Assembly: GCA_035606945.1 (NCBI GenBank) | Contig: DATNDR010000021.1 | Span: 1-64,000 of the forward strand | Source: GCA-003244245 sp035606945 | Lineage (GTDB): Bacteria; Actinomycetota; Actinomycetes; Mycobacteriales; Pseudonocardiaceae | Direction of reading: 5' to 3' | DNA length: 64,000 nucleotides | Shown: piece by piece, positions 7,725-17,000 of the stretch | Position numbering within the stretch: the first letter of the stretch is position 1 | How the letters are laid out: each line of letters begins with the position of its first letter | Translations under genes and position numbers: made by a program | Notes under the pieces: model-generated | What the model saw: only the letters and a program-made list of their open reading frames with translations | Database searches by the model: none | Told to the model about the DNA's origin: nothing

Positions 7725-8435
7725 TCAGCCGGCCCGGCGCAGCGACGGCACTTCGACGCCGAGTGTGACGGTCACTCGCTCGGTCGCGCAGCGGCGCGGC
7801 AGGGCGCCCAGATCTGTACCCGTGCACTGGACCAGCGATGCGTCGGCGGCCAGCACCGCGAGCAGAATCTCGCCAGGTGTCTCGGCGTCCCAGCCGGTGA
7901 TGCACAGCAGGCGGTCGTCGGCGGCCAGACCCAGGGCAGTGGCCTGCGCCCGAGCCGAGGCGAGCACCGTGTCGGTGTCCGGTCCGGAACCGCCGGGCTG
8001 GAAGGTATCGCCGTGCACCCGAACCTCGCTGGCGAAGTCCCGCACGCCTGGAGGCAGCACCGAGATACCCATCCCCAAAGCGTCCAGCCCCAGCGCGACC
8101 AGCTCGTCCGACCCTGCGACCTCGTTGATCTGGTCTACCCCGCACAGCGCGACGGCGGCGCCGGCGGCCGAGGTGACGACCGTCGCGCCGCACCACCATG
8201 CGCCCAACAACACCCCGGCGGTCTGCCAGTGCGGTGGCAACAACACCGCGACCGGATCATCGGGTTGGATGTCCAGCTCGTCACGCAGCCAGTTCGCGGT
8301 CTTGGCCGCCCAGTTGGCCAGCGTGGCGCCGGATAGTTCCACCCGGCTGCCGGCGGCGTCGTCGTAGTGGGTGATTCGAGGTCTGGCAGGGTCCGCGCGC
8401 AGCATCGGGCCGAGTACCTGGTCGGTAATGGTCAT
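7725..8435 (-). CDS. TIGR03089 family protein (truncated acyl-CoA-synthetase-like)
   Basis: The 236-residue protein resembles the N-terminal part of AMP-binding acyl-CoA synthetases: MTITDQVLGPMLR, RITHYDD, LANWAAKTANWLRDEL and VAVLLPPHWQTAGVLLGAWWCG. It is too short to hold the whole adenylation domain, which is normal for this actinobacteria-specific family, so this is not a truncation. The M. tuberculosis counterpart is Rv3268, also next to the LCP gene. Function is unknown; loss of the C-terminal lid suggests it is not a standard ligase. Confidence 0.87.
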   Translation of the reverse strand: MTITDQVLGPMLRADPARPRITHYDDAAGSRVELSGATLANWAAKTANWLRDELDIQPDDPVAVLLPPHWQTAGVLLGAWWCGATVVTSAAGAAVALCGVDQINEVAGSDELVALGLDALGMGISVLPPGVRDFASEVRVHGDTFQPGGSGPDTDTVLASARAQATALGLAADDRLLCITGWDAETPGEILLAVLAADASLVQCTGTDLGALPRRCATERVTVTLGVEVPSLRRAG

Positions 8436-8463
8436 CGCCTTGAGACCTTAACTTGCCCTCGTT

Positions 8464-8535
8464 TCACCCCGACATGGAGACATATCGGGGTGAAAAGGGG
8501 TACCGAAAGCCCGATATGTCTCCATGTCGGGGTGA
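8464..8535. repeat. Palindromic element, copy 1 (perfect)
   Basis: Perfect 23-nt arms at 8467-8489 and 8510-8532 flank a 20-nt loop; TCA/TGA outside extends the pairing by three. The right arm contains CCCGATATGTCTCCATGTC. Each arm is itself an imperfect palindrome flanked by TTCACCCC/GGGGTGAA. It sits between the start of the TIGR03089 gene and the end of the LCP gene, both leftward, so it lies in their intergenic space. Three more copies occur at 27065, 29541 and 50657. Confidence 0.95.
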
Positions 8536-8551
8536 CAGGAGGCGATGGCGG

Positions 8552-10246
8552 TCAGGAGATGCAGGGCACCTTGCCGCCTATCATGGCGGGGCGCGGCGGT
8601 GGGTTGGCCGGGGCCGGGGTGCTCGACGCTGCGACCGAGGTGCCCTCGCCGTCGGCGACGTCCGGGATCGTCCGCGCGGCACCGCTGGCCTGCGCGGTGC
8701 CCACCGGTCCAGGCGATGCGCCGCCGATCCGGCGTCTGCTCGGGCCGGAGTAGTCCTTGCCGAGATAGACCCGGACCGTGCCGGCACCGAGGTCGGAGTC
8801 CTCCTCGATCGGCAGGCCGCCCAGCGTGTCGGCCACCAGGCGGCCGGCGTTCGCGCCACCGGGGGGGTAACGCACCACACTGGCGGCTCGCGCGCGGCTG
8901 TTGCCGACAGTGCCTTGGATGAACCCCTGCCCGGTCAGCTGCTCGGACACCGATTTGGCCAGCCCGGCCACGGTAGCGGCGTTGAACACCTCGACAGTGA
9001 TCGCCGCCGCCGCGGGCGGCGCCACCGGGGCGCTCGCGGGAGGTTCGACAGCTTGCGCGACGAAGGTACGCACGGCCTCCGGGTCGACGGTGAGCACCGA
9101 GCCATCGGTCTCACTATCGCCGTCGCCGAGCACCGGCACGGTCTCGAACGCGACGTTGCCGGCGGTCAGGCCTTGCATCCGGCTGGCGAAATCGAGCACG
9201 TCGAAGCCATCGTCGAGAACCAGCGACTGCTGGGCGGCGTTGATCAGCTGACGGATCCGGCTGGGGTTCGCCAGCGTCCCTGCGGTCAAGATCTTGTTCG
9301 CCAGCGAGGCCATGTAGGCCTGCTGGCGCACGATGCGGTCCAGGTCACCTCGAGGCAATCCGTGCCGCTGCCGGACGAAGGCCAGCGCGTCCGGCCCGGA
9401 GATCAGCTGTGGGCCGGAGGGGAAGTCCGCGCCGGAGAACCTGTCGTGAACCGGTGCCCGCAGGCATACCGGCACGCCGCCAACAGCATCGGTGAGTAGC
9501 GCGAAGCCGAGCAGGTTGATCTCCGCGTAGTGGTCGATGCCCACTCCGGTCAGGTCCTTGACGGCCTCCAGTAGCTCCTTCCGGCCGGCGGCGGTGGACT
9601 CGGCGCGCACCGTCGCCGGGTCGGCGCCTTGCGCCACGAGGCGCTCGGCGGTCGCGCTCTTGGCGCGGGTGAACGCGGAGTTGAGCTTGTGCTTGCCGTA
9701 ACCGTCGGGCAGCTCGACGTACAGATCCCGGGGAAGGGAAATCGCCACCGCGTGGCGCCCGTCGTTAGGGATGCGCACCAGTATCATGGTGTCGGTGAGT
9801 TCGCCCTCGTTGTCGCCGGCGCGCAGCTGAGCCAGCACCTGCCGGGGCAACGGATTGTCGTGTGCGTCCGTGCGGCTGTCCAGGCCCACCAGCAGGATGT
9901 CGGTGGCCTTGTCCGGGGCCGCCGCACCGATCACGTTAGCGGTGGTCAACCCCTGGTGGAGGTCCCGAAACGTCGTCCAGCCGTAGCCCGTGACGCAGAA
10001 CACCAGCGCTGAGATCATCGCGGCGGCCACCTTGATGAGCTGCAGCGCCCACCGACGATGCCGCTGGGAGCCGGCGCCACCGCGTCCCCTGCGCGCGGAC
10101 GCGGTGCTTCGCGCGCGGTTATGCCCCGACCTGGTCTGCCCGGATCTGGTCGGCTGAGTTCGGTGTCGATCGGCGCCGCGCCGCTGCGAGCCAGACCGGT
10201 CGGACCTCCTTCCGGAGTTCGCCGACCGCCCTGGCCTGTCGTCCAC
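8552..10246 (-). CDS. LytR-CpsA-Psr (LCP) family cell-wall polymer ligase
   Basis: The 564-residue protein has an Arg-rich cytoplasmic N terminus (~70 residues), one transmembrane helix (VAAAMISALVFCVTGYGW), an LCP catalytic domain with DILLVGLDSRTDAHDN, LTDTMILVRIP, VAISLPRDLYVELP, FALLTDAVGGVPVCL and FVRQRHGLPRGDLDR, and a C-terminal LytR_C domain ending in a Pro/Ala tail. LCP proteins transfer lipid-linked polymers to peptidoglycan; in mycobacteria Lcp1/CpsA-type enzymes attach arabinogalactan. I place the start at GTG 10246, which has AGGAGG seven bases upstream, rather than the unsupported frame beginning at 10306. The rmlB gene is divergent, which fits a wall-polymer locus. Confidence 0.93.
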   Translation of the reverse strand: MDDRPGRSANSGRRSDRSGSQRRGADRHRTQPTRSGQTRSGHNRARSTASARRGRGGAGSQRHRRWALQLIKVAAAMISALVFCVTGYGWTTFRDLHQGLTTANVIGAAAPDKATDILLVGLDSRTDAHDNPLPRQVLAQLRAGDNEGELTDTMILVRIPNDGRHAVAISLPRDLYVELPDGYGKHKLNSAFTRAKSATAERLVAQGADPATVRAESTAAGRKELLEAVKDLTGVGIDHYAEINLLGFALLTDAVGGVPVCLRAPVHDRFSGADFPSGPQLISGPDALAFVRQRHGLPRGDLDRIVRQQAYMASLANKILTAGTLANPSRIRQLINAAQQSLVLDDGFDVLDFASRMQGLTAGNVAFETVPVLGDGDSETDGSVLTVDPEAVRTFVAQAVEPPASAPVAPPAAAAITVEVFNAATVAGLAKSVSEQLTGQGFIQGTVGNSRARAASVVRYPPGGANAGRLVADTLGGLPIEEDSDLGAGTVRVYLGKDYSGPSRRRIGGASPGPVGTAQASGAARTIPDVADGEGTSVAASSTPAPANPPPRPAMIGGKVPCIS

Positions 10247-10338
10247 GGAATGCCCTCCTGCGACTGATGTGGCGGCAGTGTCTGTTGTGGCGCGGCTGGA
10301 CCTCAACTGATGCGTTACACAGCTGTCTACTCCAGACG

Positions 10339-10362
10339 TGGCAACCCGTGGTCAGGTTGCCA
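10339..10362. promoter_or_regulatory. Inverted repeat in the LCP/rmlB divergent promoter region
   Basis: TGGCAACC (10339-10346) and GGTTGCCA (10355-10362) form a perfect dyad with an 8-base spacer, centred in the ~170-base gap between the divergent LCP and rmlB genes. Position and symmetry suit an operator for a dimeric regulator of both genes. No regulator gene is adjacent. Confidence 0.4.
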
Positions 10363-10419
10363 TGGCAAACTCGGCCGTCGTCGGTCGCCCACTGCCGGCG
10401 AACTGAGGAGGATGTGCGG

Positions 10420-11394
10420 ATGCGGTTACTGGTCACCGGGGGTGCGGGATTCATCGGATCCACATTCGTACGCCGGGTGCTGCAGGGACTTGAACCGACG
10501 CTGGCCGGCGCGCAGGTCGTGGTTTTGGACAAGCTGACCTATGCCGGTAATGAGGCGAACCTCGCTCCGGTCGCGACTCATCCGGCGTTGCAGTTCATGA
10601 AAGGCGACATCACCGACGAGTCGCTGGTGGCCGACCTGATGGCGGGCATCGATGCGGTGGTGCACTTCGCAGCGGAATCACATGTGGACCGCTCGATCCT
10701 GGGCGCCGATCCGTTTGTGCTGACCAACGTGGTGGGCACGCAGATCCTGCTGCAGGCTGCCCTGGACGCAGGGGTGGGGCGGTTCGTGCACATTTCCACC
10801 GACGAGGTTTACGGGTCGATCGAGTCGGGTTCATGGCGTGAAGACCACGTGCTCGAGCCGAACTCGCCCTACTCGGCGTCCAAGGCGAGTGCCGATTTGT
10901 TGGTCCGGGCGTACGCGCGGACTCACGGTATGGACGTGCGGATCACCCGCTGCTCCAACAACTACGGTCCCTACCAGTACCCGGAGAAGGTCATCCCGCT
11001 GTTCGTCACCAATCTTCTCGACGGGCTGCCGGTGCCGCTGTATGGAGATGGACTCAACGTGCGGGACTGGTTGCACGTCGACGACCATTGCCGCGGTATC
11101 GCGCTGGTGCTCGAGCAGGGCCGAGGAGGTGAGATCTACAACATCGGCGGCGGCACCGAGCTGACCAACACCGAACTCACCAACCTGCTTCTGGATGCGC
11201 TGGGCGCTGATTGGTCGCAGGTGCAGCCGGTGGTCGATCGTAAGGCCCATGATCGCCGGTATTCGGTGGACTGGACCAAGATCCGAACGCAGCTGGGTTA
11301 TGTCCCGCAGGTCGACTTCGCCCGGGGGTTGGCTGACACGGTGCGCTGGTATGCGGAGCATCGGGACTGGTGGGAGCCGCTGAAGACGGCATGA
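10420..11394 (+). CDS. rmlB: dTDP-glucose 4,6-dehydratase
   Basis: The 324-residue short-chain dehydrogenase converts dTDP-glucose to dTDP-4-keto-6-deoxyglucose, the second step to dTDP-rhamnose. Visible marks are the N-terminal Rossmann motif VTGGAGFIGS, FAAESHVDRS, the Thr-Asp-Glu active-site triplet in HISTDEVYG, and YSASKASADLL with the catalytic Tyr-x3-Lys. ATG 10420 has GAGGAGG upstream. Its TGA overlaps the rmlD ATG, so both are translated together. dTDP-rhamnose feeds the rhamnosyl linker made by the WbbL-type transferase at 22631. Confidence 0.96.
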   Translation: MRLLVTGGAGFIGSTFVRRVLQGLEPTLAGAQVVVLDKLTYAGNEANLAPVATHPALQFMKGDITDESLVADLMAGIDAVVHFAAESHVDRSILGADPFVLTNVVGTQILLQAALDAGVGRFVHISTDEVYGSIESGSWREDHVLEPNSPYSASKASADLLVRAYARTHGMDVRITRCSNNYGPYQYPEKVIPLFVTNLLDGLPVPLYGDGLNVRDWLHVDDHCRGIALVLEQGRGGEIYNIGGGTELTNTELTNLLLDALGADWSQVQPVVDRKAHDRRYSVDWTKIRTQLGYVPQVDFARGLADTVRWYAEHRDWWEPLKTA

Positions 11395-12281
11395 ACCTGG
11401 ACCTGTCGCTGCTCATCACCGGCGGTGCAGGCCAGCTCGGCCGGGATCTGGTGCTCGCGGCGGCCCGCGCCGGGATCAGCCGGGTCCTCGCGCCCGGTTC
11501 AGCTGAGCTCGACGTCACCGATCCGGCGGCAGTGTCCGGCCAGGTTGTCGCCGCGGCGGCCGGCGGCCGGCTCGTCGTGATCAACGCAGCCGCGTACACG
11601 GCGGTGGACGCCGCCGAGCGGCAAGGCGCGGCGCGGGCCCACGCCGTCAATGCGAAGGGTCCGGAAAACCTGGCCAGTGCCTGCGCCGCCCATCACGCGC
11701 ATCTGGTGCAGGTCTCGACCGACTATGTGTTCGGGGGGCACGGTGCAGGGCCCAACCTGGTGGACGGTCCGACAGCGCCGCAGACCGTCTATGGCCACAC
11801 CAAGCTGGCGGGGGAGCGCGCGGTGCTGGACTCAGCAGCGTCGGTCCATGTGGTACGGACCGCGTGGCTCTACGGCGCCCACGGGGCGAACTTCGTGCGC
11901 ACCATGGCCCGGCTAGCCGGCGAGTGTGCGAGCGTGCGGGTGGTTGCCGATCAGTATGGCAACCCGACCTGGACGGCCGACCTCGCCGACGGTCTGATCG
12001 CGCTGGCGCTGACCGCCGACCGGGTGCCGGCCAGGGTGTTGCACTGCACCAACGCATCCGCCACGACATGGTACGGGCTGGCCCGGGCGGTGTTCACCGA
12101 GATCGGTGCCGATCCGGACCGGGTGCAGCCGTGCAGTACCGAGGAGTTTCCCCGCCCTGCGCCGCGCCCGGCGAACTCGGTCCTGGACACTTCGGGGTGG
12201 GCTGCCGCCGGTCTGCCCGAGTTGCGGCACTGGCGCGACGCACTGCACGCCGCCGTCATTGCGGGGGTGCTCGCCGGCTGA
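11391..12281 (+). CDS. rmlD: dTDP-4-dehydrorhamnose reductase
   Basis: The 296-residue enzyme makes the last step to dTDP-L-rhamnose with NAD(P)H. It starts with LLITGGAGQLGRDL (Rossmann), has VVINAAAYTAVDAAE typical of RmlD, the STDYVFGG segment and YGHTKLAGE with the catalytic Tyr-x3-Lys. The ATG overlaps the rmlB stop as ATGA. The stop is immediately followed by the convergent stop of the DUF4185 gene, leaving no intergenic space for a long terminator. Confidence 0.95.
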   Translation: MNLDLSLLITGGAGQLGRDLVLAAARAGISRVLAPGSAELDVTDPAAVSGQVVAAAAGGRLVVINAAAYTAVDAAERQGAARAHAVNAKGPENLASACAAHHAHLVQVSTDYVFGGHGAGPNLVDGPTAPQTVYGHTKLAGERAVLDSAASVHVVRTAWLYGAHGANFVRTMARLAGECASVRVVADQYGNPTWTADLADGLIALALTADRVPARVLHCTNASATTWYGLARAVFTEIGADPDRVQPCSTEEFPRPAPRPANSVLDTSGWAAAGLPELRHWRDALHAAVIAGVLAG

Positions 12282-13403
12282 TCAGTGTTTGGCGCTGCGC
12301 ACCACGCTGGCCGGCAATGACGCGTGCATCATCATGACGTTGTAAGTCTTGTACTGGGTCATGGTGAAGTACAGGTCAGTGCCCTCGGAGTCGGGGTTGA
12401 GGAATCCGCCGTAGAGGTCCGGGTACTCGGTGGCGGTGGCGACTGGTATCTCCGCGCTCCAGGGGCCGGTCGGCTGCGGCGCGAGTCGCAACACAATTGC
12501 CTTTCGCGACTCGTCCAGATACATCATTTCCCAGCTGTTGAGCGTCTTGTCGAAGCGGACCGACAGCTCCCCGACCGGGCCCTGGACGATCGGGGTCGCG
12601 CTTGTGCTGTTACCGCGCTCCCAGCCGTGGCCGGTCCAGTACTCGTAGGCGGAGTTGTCCAGCAACTGGTCTTCGGGTACCCGGGCCAGGTGAGCGTCGC
12701 CGAAACGACCGTTAGGTGTGCCGAAGGCATAGACGTAACCGTGGTGCCGCGCGTAGGCGATCATCTGGAAGGTGTTGTCGAGCGCAGCGGTGTTCGGGCG
12801 GCGCGCGCTCGGGGCATCCTTCCAGTTCTGCCCGCCGTCGTCGGAGTAGGCGACGCCGCTGTAGTTCGTGATCCAGTGCCCGGGTTCGGTGAACTTGCGT
12901 ATCGACATGTAGGCCAGGTAATTGCGGCCGTCGATGTTGATGCCGCCGGTCGGGATCTTGGTCGTCTCGACGCCTTCCCGCTTGAGCGAGGGGATCAGTT
13001 CCTTGGCGTGGCCGGGACGGTCGGTGACGTAGTTGTCGAAGGACATGCCGTCGGCCGGGTTGCGGTCGGAGCTGCGGGCCAGCGTGTTCGAGCGCCAGTC
13101 AATGGCAGCCGGTCTGGCGAATCCACTGTCGACGCCGGTCCATCCGGCCCCGAACGTGTCGCCGAAGGCGGCCAGGACCCGGTTCCGCTCGTCGGTCCAC
13201 ATGATGCCGAGGTCGGTCCCTTTGATGTCGTAGCGCTCTTCGGTGACGTTGATGGACTTCGCACCGGTGATGAGGGCTACCGGATTCGCCTGACCTACTG
13301 ACGTTTGCGCCGACCCGGGTGCCGCCGCGCTGACCGTCACTGCTAACGTTGCTGCGCTCAAGGTGGCGAAGGCTGCCCCGATTCGGGTTCGATGAGCGAC
13401 CAT
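12282..13403 (-). CDS. Secreted DUF4185 (GH183-like, D-arabinanase-related) protein
   Basis: The 373-residue protein begins with a signal peptide (MVAHRTRIG, a hydrophobic Ala-rich core, cleavage near GSAQT). The mature part contains DUF4185 features: TDLGIMWTDE, LAAFGDTFGAGW, GGINIDGRNYLAYMSI, YSDDGGQNW and YDGGFLNP-like PDLYGGFLNPDS. Members of DUF4185 have been shown to be endo-D-arabinanases (family GH183) acting on arabinogalactan; activity here is inferred. Acidic residues suitable for catalysis are present in the early strands. The start at 13403 has GAGGGG upstream. A near-palindromic site lies about 150 bases before it. Confidence 0.85.
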   Translation of the reverse strand: MVAHRTRIGAAFATLSAATLAVTVSAAAPGSAQTSVGQANPVALITGAKSINVTEERYDIKGTDLGIMWTDERNRVLAAFGDTFGAGWTGVDSGFARPAAIDWRSNTLARSSDRNPADGMSFDNYVTDRPGHAKELIPSLKREGVETTKIPTGGINIDGRNYLAYMSIRKFTEPGHWITNYSGVAYSDDGGQNWKDAPSARRPNTAALDNTFQMIAYARHHGYVYAFGTPNGRFGDAHLARVPEDQLLDNSAYEYWTGHGWERGNSTSATPIVQGPVGELSVRFDKTLNSWEMMYLDESRKAIVLRLAPQPTGPWSAEIPVATATEYPDLYGGFLNPDSEGTDLYFTMTQYKTYNVMMMHASLPASVVRSAKH

Positions 13404-13552
13404 TGTCTGCCCCTCTGTTCTGAGCGCGCGCGCCATCGCGCGGGCGCAGTTCGGCGCCAGCGTGGGTATAGCTCTTAGCGACGTCCCCCTCCCCCCGAAA
13501 GGGAAAAAGCGGCCCTCCCTGCCGCGGTGAGTAGATACTGTGCGACTCACTG

Positions 13553-13577
13553 TATAGTAACGTTATAGTAACGTTAC
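13553..13577. promoter_or_regulatory. Direct repeat TATAGTAACGT with palindrome GTAACGTTAC
   Basis: TATAGTAACGT occurs twice head-to-tail (13553-13563, 13564-13574) and the second copy completes the perfect 10-bp palindrome GTAACGTTAC (13568-13577). It is AT-rich in a GC-rich setting and lies upstream of the leftward DUF4185 gene. The pattern resembles TetR-family operators overlapping a promoter. No regulator gene is adjacent. Confidence 0.45.
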
Positions 13578-13639
13578 CAGCTCTAGGCCACGTGGGTGAA
13601 ACCAACGAGAACGAGGGTTAACCCGCTGTGTTCGTTGAT

Positions 13640-13712
13640 GATGCCCGGCGTGTCGCCCACTCATGCTGGCGTGTCGCGCGTTGGTGCCCGGTGTGTCGCC
13701 TGCCGGTGCCCG
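13640..13712 (+). repeat. 22-bp GTGTGTCGC repeat family, array A (3 diverged units)
   Basis: Three cores, at about 13646, 13668 and 13687, share GG(C/T)GTGTCGC and a period near 20-22 bases. The array lies directly after the stop of the glycosyltransferase remnant that runs leftward (stop at 13714). The same core recurs at 44713, 55099 and 57444. Confidence 0.7.
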
Positions 13713-13713
13713 T

Positions 13714-13870
13714 TCAGTCCAGTGCCTTCCGGTACGCGTCGACTGTGGCCTCGGCACCAGCACGCCCGGTGTAGCGGGCAGCATGGGCGCGCCGGGCGGC
13801 CACGCCGTCACGATCATCGTCACCGCTGTCCGCGGAGGTCAGCGCGCGGGCCAGCCGCGGTAACCGGCGG
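13714..13870 (-). pseudogene. Remnant of a GT4-type glycosyltransferase C terminus
   Basis: A short leftward frame reads RRLPRLARALTSAD and then AARRAHAARYTGRAGAEA, TVDAYRKALD and stop. This is the usual ending of family-4 glycosyltransferases (terminal helix with an ARY-W-x-AA-x-TVDAYRRAL pattern). No UDP/GDP-sugar domain is present upstream because that sequence is now the end of the NB-ARC gene region. It is therefore interpreted as a fragment left after deletion or insertion. Based on pattern memory only. Confidence 0.4.
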
Positions 13871-14004
13871 CTGCCTAGGGTGACGCATCCCGCTGTGGCT
13901 GTTGCGCCAGGGGTCGGCTGCGCTCCTGGGGCGGTAGCGGGACGCTCGCCGCTGGCCAGTGAACTAACCACAGCGGTCCGTAAGACTTGCTGCTAGGTGG
14001 GTTG

Positions 14005-17000
14005 TCAACAGCAGCCGAGCTGGCGCATCGCCGCGCGAATCGTCTCGGCGAATGGCACGCCGAGTTGCTCATGAATCTCAAGCGCTTTCTGCCAGAGTTC
14101 GCAGGCTTGGCCGCGTTCTGCTGTATCGGAGGCGACCTGCCCTAGCGCCCACAGCGCCTCGGCTTCCCCAGACCGATCACCAAGGTTTCGAGTGAAGGTC
14201 AAGGCCTGAGTGTGATATTGCCGTGCCTGCTCGTAGTGGCCAATGAGGCGCTCAACCTCGCCCAACCCTCGCAGCGCGTCGGCTTCACCCAATCGATATC
14301 CGAGGTTCCGGGCGAAGGTTAAGGCCTGGGTGTGGTATTGCCGTGCCTGGTCGTAGTGGCCAATAAGCCGCTGAACCTCGCCTAGCCCGCGCAGCGCCAA
14401 GACTTCGCCGAGCCGGTCACCGAGGTGCCGGGCCAAGGCCAACGCCTGGGTCTGGTATTGCCGTGCCTGGTCGTACTGGCCAATAAGCCGCTGAACCTCG
14501 CCTAGCCCGCGCAGCGCCAAGACTTCGCCGGGCCGGTCGCCGAGCTGGCGGGCCAGGGCCAGGGCCTGGGTGTGGTACTCGCGGGCTTGACCGTACTCAC
14601 CGACGCGCCACTCGACCTCACCCAACCCGCGCAGCGCCAAAACTTCATCGGGTCGGTCACCCAGGCGCCGGGCCAGAGCCAAAGCCTGGATGTGGTAATC
14701 GCGAGCCTGACCATATTGGCCGACGAGTCGCTCGACCTCGCCTAGCCCGCGCAGTGCCCACACTTCGCCAGGTCGGTCACCGAGGTGCCGGGCCAGGGCC
14801 AAGGCCTGGGTGTGGTACTCGCGGGCTTGACCGTACTCACCGACGCGCCGCTCAATCTCACCCAATCCCCACAGCGCCAAAATCTCATCGGGACGGTCAC
14901 CGAGGTGTCGCGCCAGAGTCAGAGCCCGGGTGTAGTGCTCTCGAGCCTGACCGTACTCACCGACGAGGCGCTCAACGTGGCCTAATCCCCGCAATGCCAA
15001 GACTTCGCCGCGTCGGTAACCGAGGTGCCGGGCCGAGTCCAAGGCTCGGGTGTGGTATTCGCGAGCCTGACCGTACTCACCCACGAGCCGCTCAACCTCG
15101 CCCAATCCCCACAGAGCGTTGACTTCAGCGGGCCGGTCACCGAGCTGCCGGGCTAGGGCCAAGGCGTGGGTGTGGTATTCGCGAGCGCGATCGTAGTCAC
15201 CGGCGCGCCGTTCAACCTCGCCCAATCCCCACAGCGCCAAGACTTCACCGGGGCGATCACCGAGATGCTGCACGAGAGCTAGGCCTTCAGCGTGATAATC
15301 CCTCGCTCGGCGGTACTCGCCGACGAGCCGCTCAACGTGGGCCAGCCCCCATAGCGCCAAGGCTTCACCGCGCCGGTAACCGAGTTGCCGCGCTAAGATT
15401 AAGGCCTGCATGTGGTATTCCCGAGCCTGGCCATACTCGCCGACGCGCCGCTCAACCTGGCCCAACCCCCATAGCGCGTCGGCTTCACCACGTCGGTAAC
15501 CGAGTTGCCGAGCCAGGACCAGGGCTTGCGTGTGGTATTTCCTGGCCCGGCGGTACTCGCCGACGAGCCGCTCAACCTGGCCCAACCCCCATAGCGCCAA
15601 GGCCTCACCGCGCCGGTAACCGAGTTGCCGCGCCAAGGTTAAGGCTTGCGTATGGTATTCCCGAGCCTGGCTGTACTCGCCGACGCGCCGCTGAACCTCG
15701 CCCAGCCCCCACAGCGCGTCCACTTCACCAGGTTGGTCACCAAGATGCCGGTAGGCAGTCAAGGCCTGGCCGTATAGATATCGGACGTTGGACCAAAAGC
15801 CAAAGTCACGGAAGTGGACAGCTAGAACAGTCGACAGATCCGCGGCGTCGGTGCTCGGACTCATCGCCCCCACGCATCCGACCAAGTTATGTCGCTCCGC
15901 AGTTAGCCAGGTACGCGCCTGGACTGCGTCGACGAACGTTAGGACAGATCCACGAGCGTCGCTCTTACCAGCATCGCCCGATACGTAGGGCCGTAGCATC
16001 CGGTCGGCCTCGCGTGTGATCGCCGCGTAGCTGGCGGCCAGGCGCTTCACCGCGGCCGCCCGCTCGGTGGGGGGCTCCTCGAAGTCAGCACATTCCCGAG
16101 CGTAAAGACGCACCAGGTCGTGCATGCGATAACGCGGACCGCCGGGAACACCTGCAACGGACAGCGGATCCAGCAGGTTGTGATCAACCAACTCCCGCAA
16201 CACTCGCTTACCTCGGGCGGGTGACACGTCGGCCATTGCGGCGATTACCACCGGGGTGATGGCAGGACCGGGATGCCAACCCAGCAAGCGAAACGCCCGA
16301 CGTTGCTCGTCGGTCAGCAACCGGTAGGACCATTCAAACACTGACCGCACCGAGAGATGCTCGGCCACGAATGCGTCTAACGCCGCGGTTTGATCGGCAA
16401 AATCCGCAGCGACGTCGGCAAGCTGCTCATCGCGATGGTGACGTAACCGCCCGGCGATGAGTCTGAGCGCCAGCGGTAACCGACCACATGCGGTCAGGAT
16501 CTGCCGAACAGCCTCGCGATCTTTGCAGCGTTGCGCACCCACCAGCTTGACGAACAAACGCTCCGCTTCTTCCCACTCCAACACATCCAAGGAGAGCGGG
16601 TAGGCGTCAGTCAAGCCGGTCAGTTTCCGCCTACTGGTGATTAATACAAGACAGCCGGGTGTTTCTGGCAGCAGGGGCAATATCTGGTCACTGCTAAGGG
16701 CGTTGTCCAGCACGATCAGGACACGCCGCGCGTAGATGCGGTGCCGCCATTGATCTTGGCGTTCGGCCAGGTCGGCTTTCATTGCCTCAGGCGGCACACC
16801 GAGCTGAAGCAGCATCTGCTCCAACGCTCCGAACGGTTCACGTGGCCGCATGCCCGGGGTGTGACCATACAGGTCAACCCAGATCGCACCGTCTGGGAAG
16901 GCCTTTGCAAACTCCTGGGCGGCATGCCGGGCGAACGCCGTCTTCCCAACCCCGGCCATGCCATCGATTGCGAATATGGTCACCACGGTGTCTTGGGAAG

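Noticed and set aside
13596..13883. Plus-strand open frames over array A
   Set aside because: They only translate the repeat and show no protein character.
14055..15738. Regular 120-bp repeats considered as a CRISPR-like array
   Set aside because: Units have no constant repeat/variable spacer structure and are read through as TPR codons.
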